Part shown: positions 34,548-43,815 of the stretch, one piece after another
Layout of the letters: the number at the start of each line of letters is the position of its first letter
Numbering within the stretch: the first letter of the stretch is position 1
Assembly: GCF_001594145.1 (NCBI RefSeq)
Contig: NZ_LVCF01000035.1
Span: 1-64,000, forward strand
Length of the DNA stretch: 64,000 nt
Origin: Branchiibius sp. NY16-3462-2
GTDB lineage: Bacteria > Actinomycetota > Actinomycetes > Actinomycetales > Dermatophilaceae
Direction: 5' to 3'
Made by a program: the position numbers and the translations under genes
The notes under the pieces: generated by a model
Database searches by the model: none
Told to the model about the DNA's origin: nothing
What the model saw: only the letters and a program-made list of their open reading frames with translations

Positions 34548-37256
34548 ATGGAAACCGCCGAGATCCGGCGCCGCTGGCTGACCTATTTCGAGAATCGCGA
34601 TCACACGGTGGTGCCCAGCGCCCCACTGATCTACGACGATCCGAACCTGCTGTTCGTCAACGCCGGCATGGTGCCGTTCAAGCCGTATCTGCTGGGTCAG
34701 CAGACTCCGCCGTGGCCGCGCGCCACCAGCGTGCAGAAGTGTGTGCGCACCGGTGACATCGAGGAGGTGGGCAAGACCTCGCGGCACGGCACGTTCTTCC
34801 AGATGAACGGCAACTTCAGCTTCGGTGACTACTTCAAGCAGGGCGCCATCGAGCTGGCGTGGGGGCTCATCACCACCTCGCAGACCCAGGGCGGCTACGG
34901 CCTGGACCCGGAGCGGATCTGGCCGACGGTCTTCCGCGACGACGACGAGGCGTTCGCGCTGTGGCGCGACCTGATCGGTGTTCCCGCCGAACGCATCACC
35001 CGACGGGACGAGAACGATAACTACTGGCACATGGGCGTCCCCGGACCGGGCGGACCGTGTTCGGAACTGTTCTACGACCGCGGCCCGGAGTATGGCGCGG
35101 AGGGCGGCCCGGCGGTCGATGAGGACCGCTACATGGAGTTCTGGAACCTGGTCTTCATGCAGGACGACCTGTCAGCGGTGCGATCCAAGGCGGACTTCGA
35201 TGTCGCGGGACCGCTGCCGGCCCAGAACATCGACACCGGAATGGGCCTGGAGCGGATGGCGAGCCTGCTGCAGGGGGTGGACAACCTCTACGAGATCGAT
35301 GAGGTCTTCCCCGTGCTGGACAAGGCGGCCGAGATGACCGGGAAGAAGTACGGCGCGCACTCGGGTCACGCCGCGAGTTCCAGCCACCCCGACGACGTCC
35401 ACCTGCGGGTGGTGGCCGACCACGTGCGCTCCTCGCTGATGCTGATCGGCGACGGTGTCACCCCCGGCAACGAGGGCCGGGGATACGTGCTGCGCCGGAT
35501 GTTGCGCCGCGCCGTACGGGCGATGCGCCTGCTCGGCTACGAGGACGTCGCCCTGCCGCACCTGCTGCCGGTCAGCAAAGACCGGATGAAGGCCTCCTAC
35601 CCGGAGCTGGAGACCGACTTCGCGCGGATCAGCCAGATCGCCTACGCCGAGGAGGACGCCTTCCGGCGCACCCTCGCGCAGGGCATCACCATCCTGGACA
35701 CTGCTGTGGCCGACGTGAAGGCGAAGGCGAACGGTGGCTCGGCGACCCTGGGCGGCGACCAGGCGTTCGCGCTGCACGACACCTACGGCTTCCCGATCGA
35801 CCTGACCCTGGAGATGGCCGCCGAGCAGGGCGTCGCCGTCGACCAGGACGGTTTCCGCACGCTCATGCAGGAGCAGCGCGCGCGGGCCAAGGCCGACGCG
35901 AAGGCCAAGAAGCACGGTCACGCTGACACGGAGGTCTGGAAGGAACTGCGCGAGCTCGGTGCGACGGATTGGATTGCCTACCAGTCACTTTCGGCCGAGG
36001 GCACGGTCCGCGGTCTCGTCGTGGACGGTGAGCAGGTCGCTGAGTTGCAGCCGGGTCAGACCGGTCAGGTCGTACTGGACCGCACCAGTTTCTACGCCGA
36101 GTCCGGTGGTCAGATCGCCGACTCGGGGACCATCACGGCCGACGGTTCCACGCTGAAGGTCATCGACGTACAGCGCCCGGTCAAGGGTCTGGTCGTGCAC
36201 ACCGTGACGGTCGAAGGTGGCCCGGTCACCGTCGGCAGCGCGGCGTACGCGCAAGTCGATCCGGATTGGCGGCTGTCCGCCTGCCAGGCGCACTCCGGCA
36301 CCCACGTCGTGCACGCGGCACTGCGCCAGGTGCTCGGTCCGTCGGCGTTGCAGTCCGGCTCGTACAACAAGCCGGGCTACCTGCGGTTGGACTTCGCCTG
36401 GAACTCCGCGCTGTCCGAGGCGACCCGGTCCGAGATCGAGGAAGTCGCCAATCTCGCTGTGCGACAGGACCTTCCGGTCAGCGCGCAGTACATGACGCTG
36501 CCCGAAGCCAAGGAATGGGGCGCCCTGGCGCTCTTCGGCGAGACCTACGACGAGGAAGTCCGCGTCGTGGAGATCGGTGGTCCGTGGTCGCGTGAGTTGT
36601 GCGGTGGCACGCACGTGGCGCACTCCAGCCAGGTGGGTGCGATCAGCCTGACCGGCGAGTCGAGCGTGGGTTCGGGCGTACGCCGAGTGGAGGCCATGGT
36701 CGGTATCGACGCGTTGCGCTACCTGGGCAAGGAACGCACACTGCTGTCGCAGATCACCGGTCTGCTGAAGGCGCAGTCCTCCGAAGAACTGCCCGAGCGG
36801 ATCCACGAATTGCTCACGCGCGTCAAGGAATCCGAGCGGGAGATCGCGCGTCTGCACCAGCAGCAGCTGCTTGCTGATGCCGGCCGCCTGGTCAACGAGG
36901 CCAGCGACGTCTACGGCGTGCAGTTCGCCAGCGTCGACCTCGGGGACGGGGCCGCCGACGATGCGCGCACCCTGGCGATCGACCTCCGTCAGCGGTTCGG
37001 CAACGACCGTCCCGCGGTCGTGGCGGTGACGGTGACCGCGAAGGGGCGCCCGTCGATCGTCGTCGCGACCAACGAGGCGGCCCGCCGGTGGGGTGTGCAG
37101 GCCGGTGCCCTGGTCAAGGTGGCCGCCGGAGTCCTCGGCGGCGGTGGCGGTGGCAAGCCGGACCTCGCACAGGGTGGCGGCACCAATCCCGCCAAGACCG
37201 GCGAGGCTCTGGAGGCGGGCGAGCACGCCATCGGGTCGACCGTCCCCACCCGCTGA
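34548..37256 (+). CDS. alaS: alanyl-tRNA synthetase
   Basis: The protein has 902 residues. It has the class II catalytic core (MVPFKPYLLGQQTPP, CVRTGDIEEVGKTSRHGTFF, FFQMNGNFSFGDYFKQGAIE), the tRNA-recognition region, the editing domain with zinc-binding HSGTHVVHAAL and CGGTHVAHSSQVG, and a C-terminal C-Ala domain rich in glycine (LGGGGGGKPDLAQGGG). ATG 34548 has AAAGGA 9 nt upstream. It begins the conserved alaS-ruvX-mltG-aroE block of actinobacteria. Confidence 0.98.
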   Translation: METAEIRRRWLTYFENRDHTVVPSAPLIYDDPNLLFVNAGMVPFKPYLLGQQTPPWPRATSVQKCVRTGDIEEVGKTSRHGTFFQMNGNFSFGDYFKQGAIELAWGLITTSQTQGGYGLDPERIWPTVFRDDDEAFALWRDLIGVPAERITRRDENDNYWHMGVPGPGGPCSELFYDRGPEYGAEGGPAVDEDRYMEFWNLVFMQDDLSAVRSKADFDVAGPLPAQNIDTGMGLERMASLLQGVDNLYEIDEVFPVLDKAAEMTGKKYGAHSGHAASSSHPDDVHLRVVADHVRSSLMLIGDGVTPGNEGRGYVLRRMLRRAVRAMRLLGYEDVALPHLLPVSKDRMKASYPELETDFARISQIAYAEEDAFRRTLAQGITILDTAVADVKAKANGGSATLGGDQAFALHDTYGFPIDLTLEMAAEQGVAVDQDGFRTLMQEQRARAKADAKAKKHGHADTEVWKELRELGATDWIAYQSLSAEGTVRGLVVDGEQVAELQPGQTGQVVLDRTSFYAESGGQIADSGTITADGSTLKVIDVQRPVKGLVVHTVTVEGGPVTVGSAAYAQVDPDWRLSACQAHSGTHVVHAALRQVLGPSALQSGSYNKPGYLRLDFAWNSALSEATRSEIEEVANLAVRQDLPVSAQYMTLPEAKEWGALALFGETYDEEVRVVEIGGPWSRELCGGTHVAHSSQVGAISLTGESSVGSGVRRVEAMVGIDALRYLGKERTLLSQITGLLKAQSSEELPERIHELLTRVKESEREIARLHQQQLLADAGRLVNEASDVYGVQFASVDLGDGAADDARTLAIDLRQRFGNDRPAVVAVTVTAKGRPSIVVATNEAARRWGVQAGALVKVAAGVLGGGGGGKPDLAQGGGTNPAKTGEALEAGEHAIGSTVPTR

Positions 37257-37265
37257 GCCAGCACG

Positions 37266-37769
37266 GTGTCGGCAGCACGCATCGGGATCGACGTCGGGGC
37301 GGCCCGCGTGGGCGTGGCCGTCACCGACCCCGACGGTCTCGTGGTTCTACCGCTGACGACGTTGCAGCGCGACGCCACGAACGACACCGACATCAGCCAG
37401 GTGGCCGACCTCGTGGCCCAGCGTGAGGCGGTGGCGGTCATCGTCGGCCTGCCGCTCAACCTGGACGGCTCCGACAGCGCCTCCACCCAGGCGGCCCGGG
37501 ACTGGGCGACCCGGTTGAGCCAGCTGATCGGCGCCACGCCGGTCCATCTGGTTGACGAGCGCCTGACCACCGTTTCGGCGTACCGTGACCTGCGAGACGG
37601 AGGAAAGAACGCCCGGCAGGCGCGGGACTTCATCGATCAGCAGTCCGCTGCCCTTATTCTTCAAAACGCACTGGACACAGAACGAGCCACCGGCCGCCCG
37701 GCCGGGGTGCGCGTCGGGGGGCGCAAGCCGAGGCATCGTCGTAAGCGCGACGATGTTGCGAAAGGGTGA
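37266..37769 (+). CDS. ruvX: RuvX/YqgF family putative pre-16S rRNA nuclease
   Basis: The protein has 167 residues with an RNase-H-like fold: IGIDVGAARVGVAVTDPDG (catalytic Asp at about 9), VIVGLPLNLDGSDSASTQAA (catalytic Glu position varies), VHLVDERLTTVSAYRDLR, and a final catalytic Asp in ARDFIDQQSAALILQ. The family processes the 5' end of 16S rRNA and has been linked to Holliday-junction resolution. A basic tail (KPRHRRKRDDVAKG) ends the protein. It lies 9 bp after alaS and overlaps mltG by 4 bp. Confidence 0.93.
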   Translation: MSAARIGIDVGAARVGVAVTDPDGLVVLPLTTLQRDATNDTDISQVADLVAQREAVAVIVGLPLNLDGSDSASTQAARDWATRLSQLIGATPVHLVDERLTTVSAYRDLRDGGKNARQARDFIDQQSAALILQNALDTERATGRPAGVRVGGRKPRHRRKRDDVAKG

Positions 37770-39115
37770 ACATGGACGAGGCCAACTTGTCGGAGTCGAT
37801 CTTCGGCTCAGGCGGTTCGCCAACCCCCCGCGGGCCGGCTGACCCGGCCCAGGCGCGTCGTCCGGAGGAAGTTTCAGCCGAAGAACCCGTCCGTGAACCC
37901 CTGCCGGCTCCGGCCGCCCCCTTGACCCGTCGGGTCATCCGTGAGCGCGAAGAGGCGTTCGCCCAGGACGAGGACGCCGTTCCTGAGGACGCGCATCTGC
38001 ACCATCCGGCGTTCTCCGATCAGGATCCGCACCTCGAGCGTTCGAAGGTCCGCGCCCGCCGCGGCTGTCTGGCGATCCTGCTGGTGCTCGCGCTGCTGCT
38101 CGCTGGCGCGTTCTTCGCGGTGAAGAACCTGGGGGGATCCCTGTTCAGTAGCAGTTCCTCCTCGCAGGAGAGCACCGACTACACCGGCAACGGGAGCGGA
38201 TCGGTGCAGATCGTGGTGCGCAAGGGCGACAGTGGCGCAGCCATCGGCGAAACCCTGGAGAAGGCTGGTGTCGTGAAGTCCGCCGGCACCTTCGCCGTCG
38301 TCGCCGGATCCACCCCGGGCTTCACCTCGATCCAGCCGGGCACCTACACCATGCGCAAGCAGATGAGTTCCGCTGCAGCGGCGAGCCTGATGCTGGAACC
38401 AGGCACCCGGGATGCCGGTGCGATCGTGCGCGAGGGCCTGTGGAACAGCGAGATCTTCGCCCTGCTGTCCAAGGAGACCGGTGTCCCTGTCGCGCAGTAC
38501 CAGAAAGTCACCGGCGCACAGGTCGGTCTGCCGGCCGACGCGAAGGGCAACCTGACCGGGTGGCTGTTCCCCTCGACGTACCAGTTCGCACCGGGCACCA
38601 CGGCGGTCCAGCAGCTCAAGACCATGGTCGACCTGACCAAGACCAACCTGAAGTCGGTCGGGATCGATCCGGACAACGCGCAACGAACCCTGATCATCGC
38701 CTCGTTGGTGCAAGGTGAGGCTGATCCCGCCAAATACGGCGGCAAGGTCGCCCGGGTGATCGACAACCGCCTGAACCCCGCGGTCGACAAGGGTCAGACC
38801 AACGGACTGCTCGGCCTGGACAGCACGGTGAGTTTCGCGGAGGGTAAGCGGTCGCTGACCAACGCGGCGGCCGCGCGGGAGTCCACGAGTCCCTACAACA
38901 CCTACCGGGTGCCGGGCCTGCCCCCGGGGCCGATCGGCAACCCGGGCTTGGTGGCGATCAAGGCGGCGCAGAATCCGACCCCAGGTCCATGGCTCTACTT
39001 CGTGACGGTCAACACCACTACCGGCGAGACCCTCTTCTCCACCACGTTGGAGCAATTCAACGCGGATACCGAAAAGTTCCGCCAGTTCTGCGCTGACAAC
39101 CCGGGGAAGTGCTGA
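37766..39115 (+). CDS. mltG: endolytic murein transglycosylase MltG
   Basis: The protein has 449 residues. A disordered cytoplasmic region of about 95 residues is followed by one TM (CLAILLVLALLLAGAFFAVK), a LysM-like segment (VVRKGDSGAAIGETLEKAGV) and the YceG domain with catalytic Glu in LIIASLVQGEADPAKYG and the family motif LDSTVSFAEG...SPYNTYRVPGLPPGPIGNPG. MltG cuts nascent glycan strands and sets their length. The start is GTG 37766 (overlapping the ruvX stop) or ATG 37772. It precedes aroE, as in M. tuberculosis Rv2553c-Rv2552c. Confidence 0.94.
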   Translation: MNMDEANLSESIFGSGGSPTPRGPADPAQARRPEEVSAEEPVREPLPAPAAPLTRRVIREREEAFAQDEDAVPEDAHLHHPAFSDQDPHLERSKVRARRGCLAILLVLALLLAGAFFAVKNLGGSLFSSSSSSQESTDYTGNGSGSVQIVVRKGDSGAAIGETLEKAGVVKSAGTFAVVAGSTPGFTSIQPGTYTMRKQMSSAAAASLMLEPGTRDAGAIVREGLWNSEIFALLSKETGVPVAQYQKVTGAQVGLPADAKGNLTGWLFPSTYQFAPGTTAVQQLKTMVDLTKTNLKSVGIDPDNAQRTLIIASLVQGEADPAKYGGKVARVIDNRLNPAVDKGQTNGLLGLDSTVSFAEGKRSLTNAAAARESTSPYNTYRVPGLPPGPIGNPGLVAIKAAQNPTPGPWLYFVTVNTTTGETLFSTTLEQFNADTEKFRQFCADNPGKC

Positions 39116-39121
39116 TCGCTC

Positions 39122-39937
39122 GTGGCACATCGGGCTGCGGTCCTCGGTCAACCTATTGATCACTCGCTGTCCCCGCTCCTGCACCGCACGGCGTACGCCG
39201 AACTCGGGCTCACCGACTGGACCTACGAGCGCTTTGAGGTGGGGGCCGGCGAGTTGGCCGCTTTCCTGGCCGGGCGCGACGACCCCTGGCGGGGGTTCTC
39301 GGTCACCATGCCGGTAAAGGAGGACGCCTTTGCGATCGCGGCGACCCGCTCCCGGGTCGCCGAGCGCACCGGCGCGGTCAACACCCTGGTGCGTACGCCG
39401 GGTGGCTGGGCCGGTGACAACACCGACGTGTACGGCGTGCGGCAGGCCCTCCTCGACGCCGGGCTGGAGCCCGCGGCGGTGCGCGGCGGCGTACCGGTCA
39501 TCCTCGGCAGTGGTGCCACGGCGCGCTCGGCACTGGCTGCGCTCACCGATCTCGGGGCCACGCGGGTCGGATTCGTGGTGCGTGACCAGGTACGACCCGC
39601 CACGCTTGCCCAGGCCGCGGGCGACGGCGTCTCCCTCGGGGCGGCCGACGTCCCGGATGCCCCGGTCGTGGTCAACACGGTGCCGGGCGATGCGGCCGAC
39701 GGATATGCGTCGTTGTGGGCCGGGTCGACCCGGACCGGTCAGGTCGTCCTCGACGTGCGGTACGCGGCGGACCGTACGCCGCTCGGAGCGGCCGTCACGA
39801 CGGCCGGTGGGCAGTTGGTCGGCGGGATCGAGATGCTCGTGCACCAGGCGGCCGCCCAGGTCCGGTTGATGACCGGGCACGATGCCCCGCTGGCTGCGAT
39901 GCAGGTGGCGGGGCGCACTGCGATGGCCGCACGCTGA
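39122..39937 (+). CDS. aroE: shikimate dehydrogenase
   Basis: The protein has 271 residues. It reduces 3-dehydroshikimate with NADPH. The substrate domain has QPIDHSLSPLLHRTAYAELG (Ser-x-Ser-type site) and FSVTMPVKEDAF with catalytic Lys, then GAVNTLVRTPGGWAGDNTDV with catalytic Asp. The nucleotide domain has VILGSGATARSALAAL. The Lys of the usual SVTxPxK motif is present. GTG 39122 lies 6 bp after mltG. It is the first of four adjacent chorismate-pathway genes. Confidence 0.95.
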   Translation: MAHRAAVLGQPIDHSLSPLLHRTAYAELGLTDWTYERFEVGAGELAAFLAGRDDPWRGFSVTMPVKEDAFAIAATRSRVAERTGAVNTLVRTPGGWAGDNTDVYGVRQALLDAGLEPAAVRGGVPVILGSGATARSALAALTDLGATRVGFVVRDQVRPATLAQAAGDGVSLGAADVPDAPVVVNTVPGDAADGYASLWAGSTRTGQVVLDVRYAADRTPLGAAVTTAGGQLVGGIEMLVHQAAAQVRLMTGHDAPLAAMQVAGRTAMAAR

Positions 39938-39979
39938 CACACGTCGTCGGCCCCGCGGCGTGCGTGGGAGGATTCAGAC

Positions 39980-41200
39980 ATGCTGCGTTGGTTGACCGCG
40001 GGGGAGTCACATGGCCCCGCACTGACGGCCGTGATCGAGGGGATCCCGGCCGATGTCCAGGTGACCGTGCCCATGCTGCAGGACGCGTTGGCGCGTCGGC
40101 GACTGGGTTACGGGCGCGGTGCGCGGATGAGCTTCGAGAAGGACCAGGTCACCCTGACCGGCGGGATCCGGCACGGGCTGAGCATGGGTTCCCCGATCGC
40201 CATCACGATCGCCAACACCGAGTGGCACAAGTGGGAGACCGTGATGAGCCCGGCCCCCGTGGCCACCGAGGACCTCGAACGCGCCAACGACGTCGGGGCG
40301 CCGCAGGAGCTGGCCCGCAACAAACCCCTGACCCGGCCGCGACCGGGGCACGCCGACATGGCGGGTATGCAGAAGTACGGTTTCGAGGACGCGCGCCCGG
40401 TCCTGGAGCGGGCCTCGGCGCGGGAGACCGCTGCCCGGGTCGCGCTGGGCACGGTTGCCGCCGCGTTGCTGCGGCAGGCGTACGGCATCCGTCTGGTCGC
40501 GCACACCGTGGCGATCGGGTCGGCGTCCGTGGCTTCCGATAGTCCGTTGCCGACACCGGATGACGTTGCGGCGCTTGATGATTCGCCGGTCCGCAGTCTC
40601 GATGCGACCGGCAGTGCGGCCATGGTCGCCGCGATCGACGAGGCCAAGCAGAACGGAGACACCCTCGGCGGTGTCGTCGAAGTACTGGCGTACGGCGTGC
40701 CGCCGGGTCTGGGCTCGTATGTGCAGGCCGACCGGCGACTGGACGCGCGGCTGGCCGGAGCGCTGATGGGTATCCAGGCGATCAAGGGAGTCGAAGTCGG
40801 CGACGGCTTCGACGTGGCCCGGCAGCCGGGTTCGCAGGCGCACGACGAGATGGTGCCCGACGAGGAGCGCATCACGCGGCTGAGCAACCGCGCCGGTGGT
40901 ATCGAGGGCGGGATGAGCAACGGCAGCATCGTGCGGGTCCGCGCGGCGATGAAGCCCATCTCCACGGTGCCCCGGGCGTTGCGCACGGTGGACGTCGCGA
41001 CGGGTGAGGCGGCCACCGCGATCCATCAACGCTCTGATGTGTGTGCGGTGCCGGCTGCCGGCGTCGTCGCCGAGGCGATGGTCGCCCTGATCCTGGCCCA
41101 GGCGGCGTTGGAGAAGTTCGGTGGCGACAGCGTGGCCGAGACCGCCCGCAACCACCAGTCCTACCTGGCCGCGATCCCGGCCGCGATGCGCACGTGGTGA
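39980..41200 (+). CDS. aroC: chorismate synthase
   Basis: The protein has 406 residues. It converts EPSP to chorismate using reduced FMN. Signatures are TAGESHGPALTAVIEGIPAD at the start, the FMN-binding RPRPGHADMAGMQKYGFEDA and RASARETAARVALG, and EGGMSNGSIVRVRAAMKPIS near the end. GGAGG 8 nt upstream supports ATG 39980. It overlaps aroK by 4 bp, giving the actinobacterial aroC-aroK-aroB order. Confidence 0.97.
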   Translation: MLRWLTAGESHGPALTAVIEGIPADVQVTVPMLQDALARRRLGYGRGARMSFEKDQVTLTGGIRHGLSMGSPIAITIANTEWHKWETVMSPAPVATEDLERANDVGAPQELARNKPLTRPRPGHADMAGMQKYGFEDARPVLERASARETAARVALGTVAAALLRQAYGIRLVAHTVAIGSASVASDSPLPTPDDVAALDDSPVRSLDATGSAAMVAAIDEAKQNGDTLGGVVEVLAYGVPPGLGSYVQADRRLDARLAGALMGIQAIKGVEVGDGFDVARQPGSQAHDEMVPDEERITRLSNRAGGIEGGMSNGSIVRVRAAMKPISTVPRALRTVDVATGEAATAIHQRSDVCAVPAAGVVAEAMVALILAQAALEKFGGDSVAETARNHQSYLAAIPAAMRTW

Positions 41201-41718
41201 GCGCCGCGCCGCACCCCGCTGCAGTCCTTATCGGGCCGCCCGGAGCGGGCAAGAGCACCGTGGCCGCCGAGATCGCAGCCAGCACCGGCTGGGAGCACCT
41301 CGACACCGACGACGTCATCGTCGAGCAGGCCGGTATGCCGATCTCGGACATCTTCGTCGAGCACGGTGAGGCACATTTCCGCGGGCTCGAAGCCGACGTC
41401 GTTCGCCAGTCCCTGACCGGTCACGACGGCATCCTGTCCCTGGGTGGCGGCGCACCGATGCACCCGGACACGGCCGCCCTGTTGGACGGGCACGTCGTGG
41501 TCTTCCTGGACGTGGACGTCTCCGAGGCGGCCCGGCGCGTGGGGATGAACACGGCGCGGCCGCTGCTGGCGATCAACCCGCGGGCCCAGCTCAATGCGCT
41601 GCTCAAAGAACGCCGCCCGCGGTACCAGGAACTCGCGACGTTCACCGTCGACACCACCGGGCGCGAGCCGCAGGACATCGCAGCCGAGATCCTGACCCGC
41701 CTGGAGGAACTGGCATGA
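41197..41718 (+). CDS. aroK: shikimate kinase
   Basis: The protein has 173 residues. P-loop LIGPPGAGKSTVAAEIA (K19), shikimate-binding DTDDVIVEQAG and SLGGGAPMHPDTAALL, and the lid region MNTARPLLAINPRAQLNALL with RRPRYQELATFTVDTTG match AroK. GTG 41197 overlaps the aroC stop; the long upstream reading is antiparallel noise inside aroC. It overlaps aroB by 4 bp. Confidence 0.96.
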   Translation: MSAAPHPAAVLIGPPGAGKSTVAAEIAASTGWEHLDTDDVIVEQAGMPISDIFVEHGEAHFRGLEADVVRQSLTGHDGILSLGGGAPMHPDTAALLDGHVVVFLDVDVSEAARRVGMNTARPLLAINPRAQLNALLKERRPRYQELATFTVDTTGREPQDIAAEILTRLEELA

Positions 41719-42782
41719 CGGCGGTCATCTCGGTCGGCGGCGACTACGACGTCACCATCGGGCAAGGCGTCCTGGACCAGGTGCCGGCCGCTCTGCCGCC
41801 CGGGGTGCTGCGGGTGCTGATCGTGCACGCCCCGGTGATGGCGGCTGCTGCGTGGGCGTTGGAGGATGCGTTGGCGCATCAGGGGATCGGCGCGATCCTG
41901 GCGCCGCTGCCGGATGCCGAGGCCGCCAAGACCGCCGAGGTGACGGCGTGGCTGTGGGGACTGCTGGGGGAGGCCGGTTTCACCCGCTCGGACGCTGTCG
42001 TGGCGATCGGCGGCGGCGCGACGACTGACCTCGGGGGCTTCGTGGCCGCGACCTGGTTGCGCGGTGTGCCGGTCGTGCAGGTGCCGACGACGCTGCTGGG
42101 CATGGTCGACGCGGCCGTGGGTGGCAAGACCGGCATCAACACGGCCGAGGGCAAGAACCTCGTCGGTGCGTTCCATCCGCCCGCTGCGGTGATCGCGGAC
42201 CTTTCACTCCTGCGCACCCTGCCACGCGAGGATCTGGTGGCCGGTCTGGCCGAGGTCATCAAGTGCGGCTTCATCGCCGACCCGGTAATCCTCGATCTGG
42301 TCGAGGCCGACCCGCAGGCCGCCCTCGACGTGGATGGCGAGGTGCTGCCCGAACTCATCCGCCGCGCGGTGCAGGTCAAGGCCGACGTGGTGGCCGCCGA
42401 CCTCAAGGAATCCTCGCTGCGCGAGATCCTGAACTACGGGCACACCTTCGCGCACGCCATCGAACAGGTCGAGCACTACACCTGGCGGCACGGTGACGCG
42501 GTCGCGGTCGGGATGGTCTATGTCGCGGAGTTGTCCCGGTTGGCCGGCCTGATCGACGACGACCTGGTCCAGCGGCACCGGGCGGTGCTGTCGAGCGTGG
42601 GTCTGCCCACGGCGTACGCCGAGGGGGACTGGGACGCGCTGCTGACGGCGATGCGCCGGGACAAGAAGACCCGCGGCGACCTGCTGCGGTTCGTGGCCCT
42701 GACTGCGGTCGCCCAACCGACCCGGCTGGAAGGCCCCTCACCGGAGGACCTGAGGGCGGCGTACGACGCCGTTTCGGATTGA
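41715..42782 (+). CDS. aroB: 3-dehydroquinate synthase
   Basis: The protein has 355 residues. It makes 3-dehydroquinate from DAHP with NAD and a divalent metal. Motifs include VVAIGGGATTDLGGFVAATW (NAD site), VPTTLLGMVDAAVGGKTGIN, KNLVGAFHPPAAVIAD, LAEVIKCGFIAD (metal Glu) and the metal His pair in LNYGHTFAHAIE and RHGDAVAVGMV. ATG 41715 overlaps aroK (ATGA). It is the last gene of the aro run; efp starts from its own promoter. Confidence 0.97.
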   Translation: MTAVISVGGDYDVTIGQGVLDQVPAALPPGVLRVLIVHAPVMAAAAWALEDALAHQGIGAILAPLPDAEAAKTAEVTAWLWGLLGEAGFTRSDAVVAIGGGATTDLGGFVAATWLRGVPVVQVPTTLLGMVDAAVGGKTGINTAEGKNLVGAFHPPAAVIADLSLLRTLPREDLVAGLAEVIKCGFIADPVILDLVEADPQAALDVDGEVLPELIRRAVQVKADVVAADLKESSLREILNYGHTFAHAIEQVEHYTWRHGDAVAVGMVYVAELSRLAGLIDDDLVQRHRAVLSSVGLPTAYAEGDWDALLTAMRRDKKTRGDLLRFVALTAVAQPTRLEGPSPEDLRAAYDAVSD

Positions 42783-42796
42783 GCCCCGCGCATCGG

Positions 42797-42802
42797 TAGG
42801 AT
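42797..42802 (+). promoter_or_regulatory. -10 box of a probable leaderless efp promoter
   Basis: TAGGAT lies 8 nt before the GTG of efp in the 28-bp gap after aroB. No ribosome binding site precedes the GTG, which supports leaderless translation. Confidence 0.55.
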
Positions 42803-42810
42803 GGTCGGTC

Positions 42811-43371
42811 GTGGCTACGACGAATGATTTGAAGAACGGCATTGTGCTCAACATCGACGGTCAGCTGTGGACCGTCGTCGAATTCCAGCACGTCAAGCCG
42901 GGCAAGGGCCCGGCGTTTGTGCGCACGAAGCTGAAGAATGTCCTGTCCGGCAAGGTCGTCGACAAGACCTTCAACGCCGGCGTCAAGGTCGAGACGGCGA
43001 ACGTCGACCGGTCGGACATGCAGTTCCTGTACAAGGACGGCAACGACTTCGTCTTCATGGACACCAAGGACTACGACCAGATCTCCATCCCGGCCGAGAC
43101 CGTCGGTGACGCCGCGAACTACATGCTGGAGAACCAGGAAGCGATCGTCGCCCGGCACGACGGCACCGTGCTCTACGTTGAACTTCCGGTCTCTGTCGTT
43201 CTGGAGATCACCCACACCGAGCCGGGTCTACAGGGCGATCGCTCCACCGGTGGCACCAAGCCGGCGACCCTGGAGACCGGCGCCGAGATCCAGGTGCCGC
43301 TGTTCCTGGAGACCGGCACCAAGGTCAAGGTCGACACCCGCGACGGTTCCTACCTCGGTCGGGTCAGCTGA
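42811..43371 (+). CDS. efp: translation elongation factor P
   Basis: The protein has 186 residues with three beta-barrel domains. It rescues ribosomes stalled at polyproline. The tip loop HVKPGKGPAFVRTKLKNVLS carries Lys32, the position that is modified in many bacteria. The end TGTKVKVDTRDGSYLGRVS matches the EF-P signature. It is followed 3 bp later by nusB, the usual actinobacterial pair. Confidence 0.98.
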   Translation: MATTNDLKNGIVLNIDGQLWTVVEFQHVKPGKGPAFVRTKLKNVLSGKVVDKTFNAGVKVETANVDRSDMQFLYKDGNDFVFMDTKDYDQISIPAETVGDAANYMLENQEAIVARHDGTVLYVELPVSVVLEITHTEPGLQGDRSTGGTKPATLETGAEIQVPLFLETGTKVKVDTRDGSYLGRVS

Positions 43372-43374
43372 CCC

Positions 43375-43791
43375 GTGGGCGCTCGCACCAAGTCCCGCAA
43401 GCGGGCGCTCGACATCCTCTTCGAGTCCGAGCAACGCGGTATCAACGCCGTGACGCTGCTCGAGGAGCGGGTCGCGGTGCCCGTCACCCAGGCACCAGTG
43501 AACGACTACACCCAGACGCTGGTGCGCGGTGTCGTCGACCACTGGGGTGTCATCAACGAGGCGATCGCGACCTACAGTCGCGACTGGCCGATGGACCGGA
43601 TGCCCGCGGTCGACCGCGCGCTGCTGCGAGTTGCCGTGTGGGAGTTAGTGTTCGGACCGGAGGACGTGCCGGAGTCGGCGGCCATCGCCGAGGCGGTCGG
43701 CCTGGCGCGCGAACTGTCGACCGATGAGTCACCGCGTTTCGTCAACGGTCTGCTCGGACGCATCGCAGAGGTGAAGACCACCCTGGTCTGA
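43375..43791 (+). CDS. nusB: transcription antitermination factor NusB
   Basis: The protein has 138 residues and is all-helical. ARTKSRKRALDILFESEQRG starts the NusB fold; RMPAVDRALLRVAVWELVFG and FVNGLLGRIAEVKTTLV complete it. It binds boxA RNA with NusE to prevent premature termination in rRNA operons. GTG 43375 lies 3 bp after efp, with no separate promoter visible. Confidence 0.97.
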   Translation: MGARTKSRKRALDILFESEQRGINAVTLLEERVAVPVTQAPVNDYTQTLVRGVVDHWGVINEAIATYSRDWPMDRMPAVDRALLRVAVWELVFGPEDVPESAAIAEAVGLARELSTDESPRFVNGLLGRIAEVKTTLV

Positions 43792-43804
43792 CGCGCCGGC
43801 GGGT

Positions 43805-43810
43805 TACCGT
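43805..43810 (+). promoter_or_regulatory. -10 box before the hydrolase-ABC fusion
   Basis: TACCGT ends 5 nt before ATG 43816. The gap is 1-3 nt shorter than at the other leaderless genes of the window. No RBS is present. Confidence 0.4.
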
Positions 43811-43815
43811 GGCGC

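Noticed and set aside
37874..39940. 688-codon ORF on the minus strand
   Set aside because: It is antisense to mltG and aroE, which have full family motifs; composition is Arg/His/Gly-rich shadow sequence.
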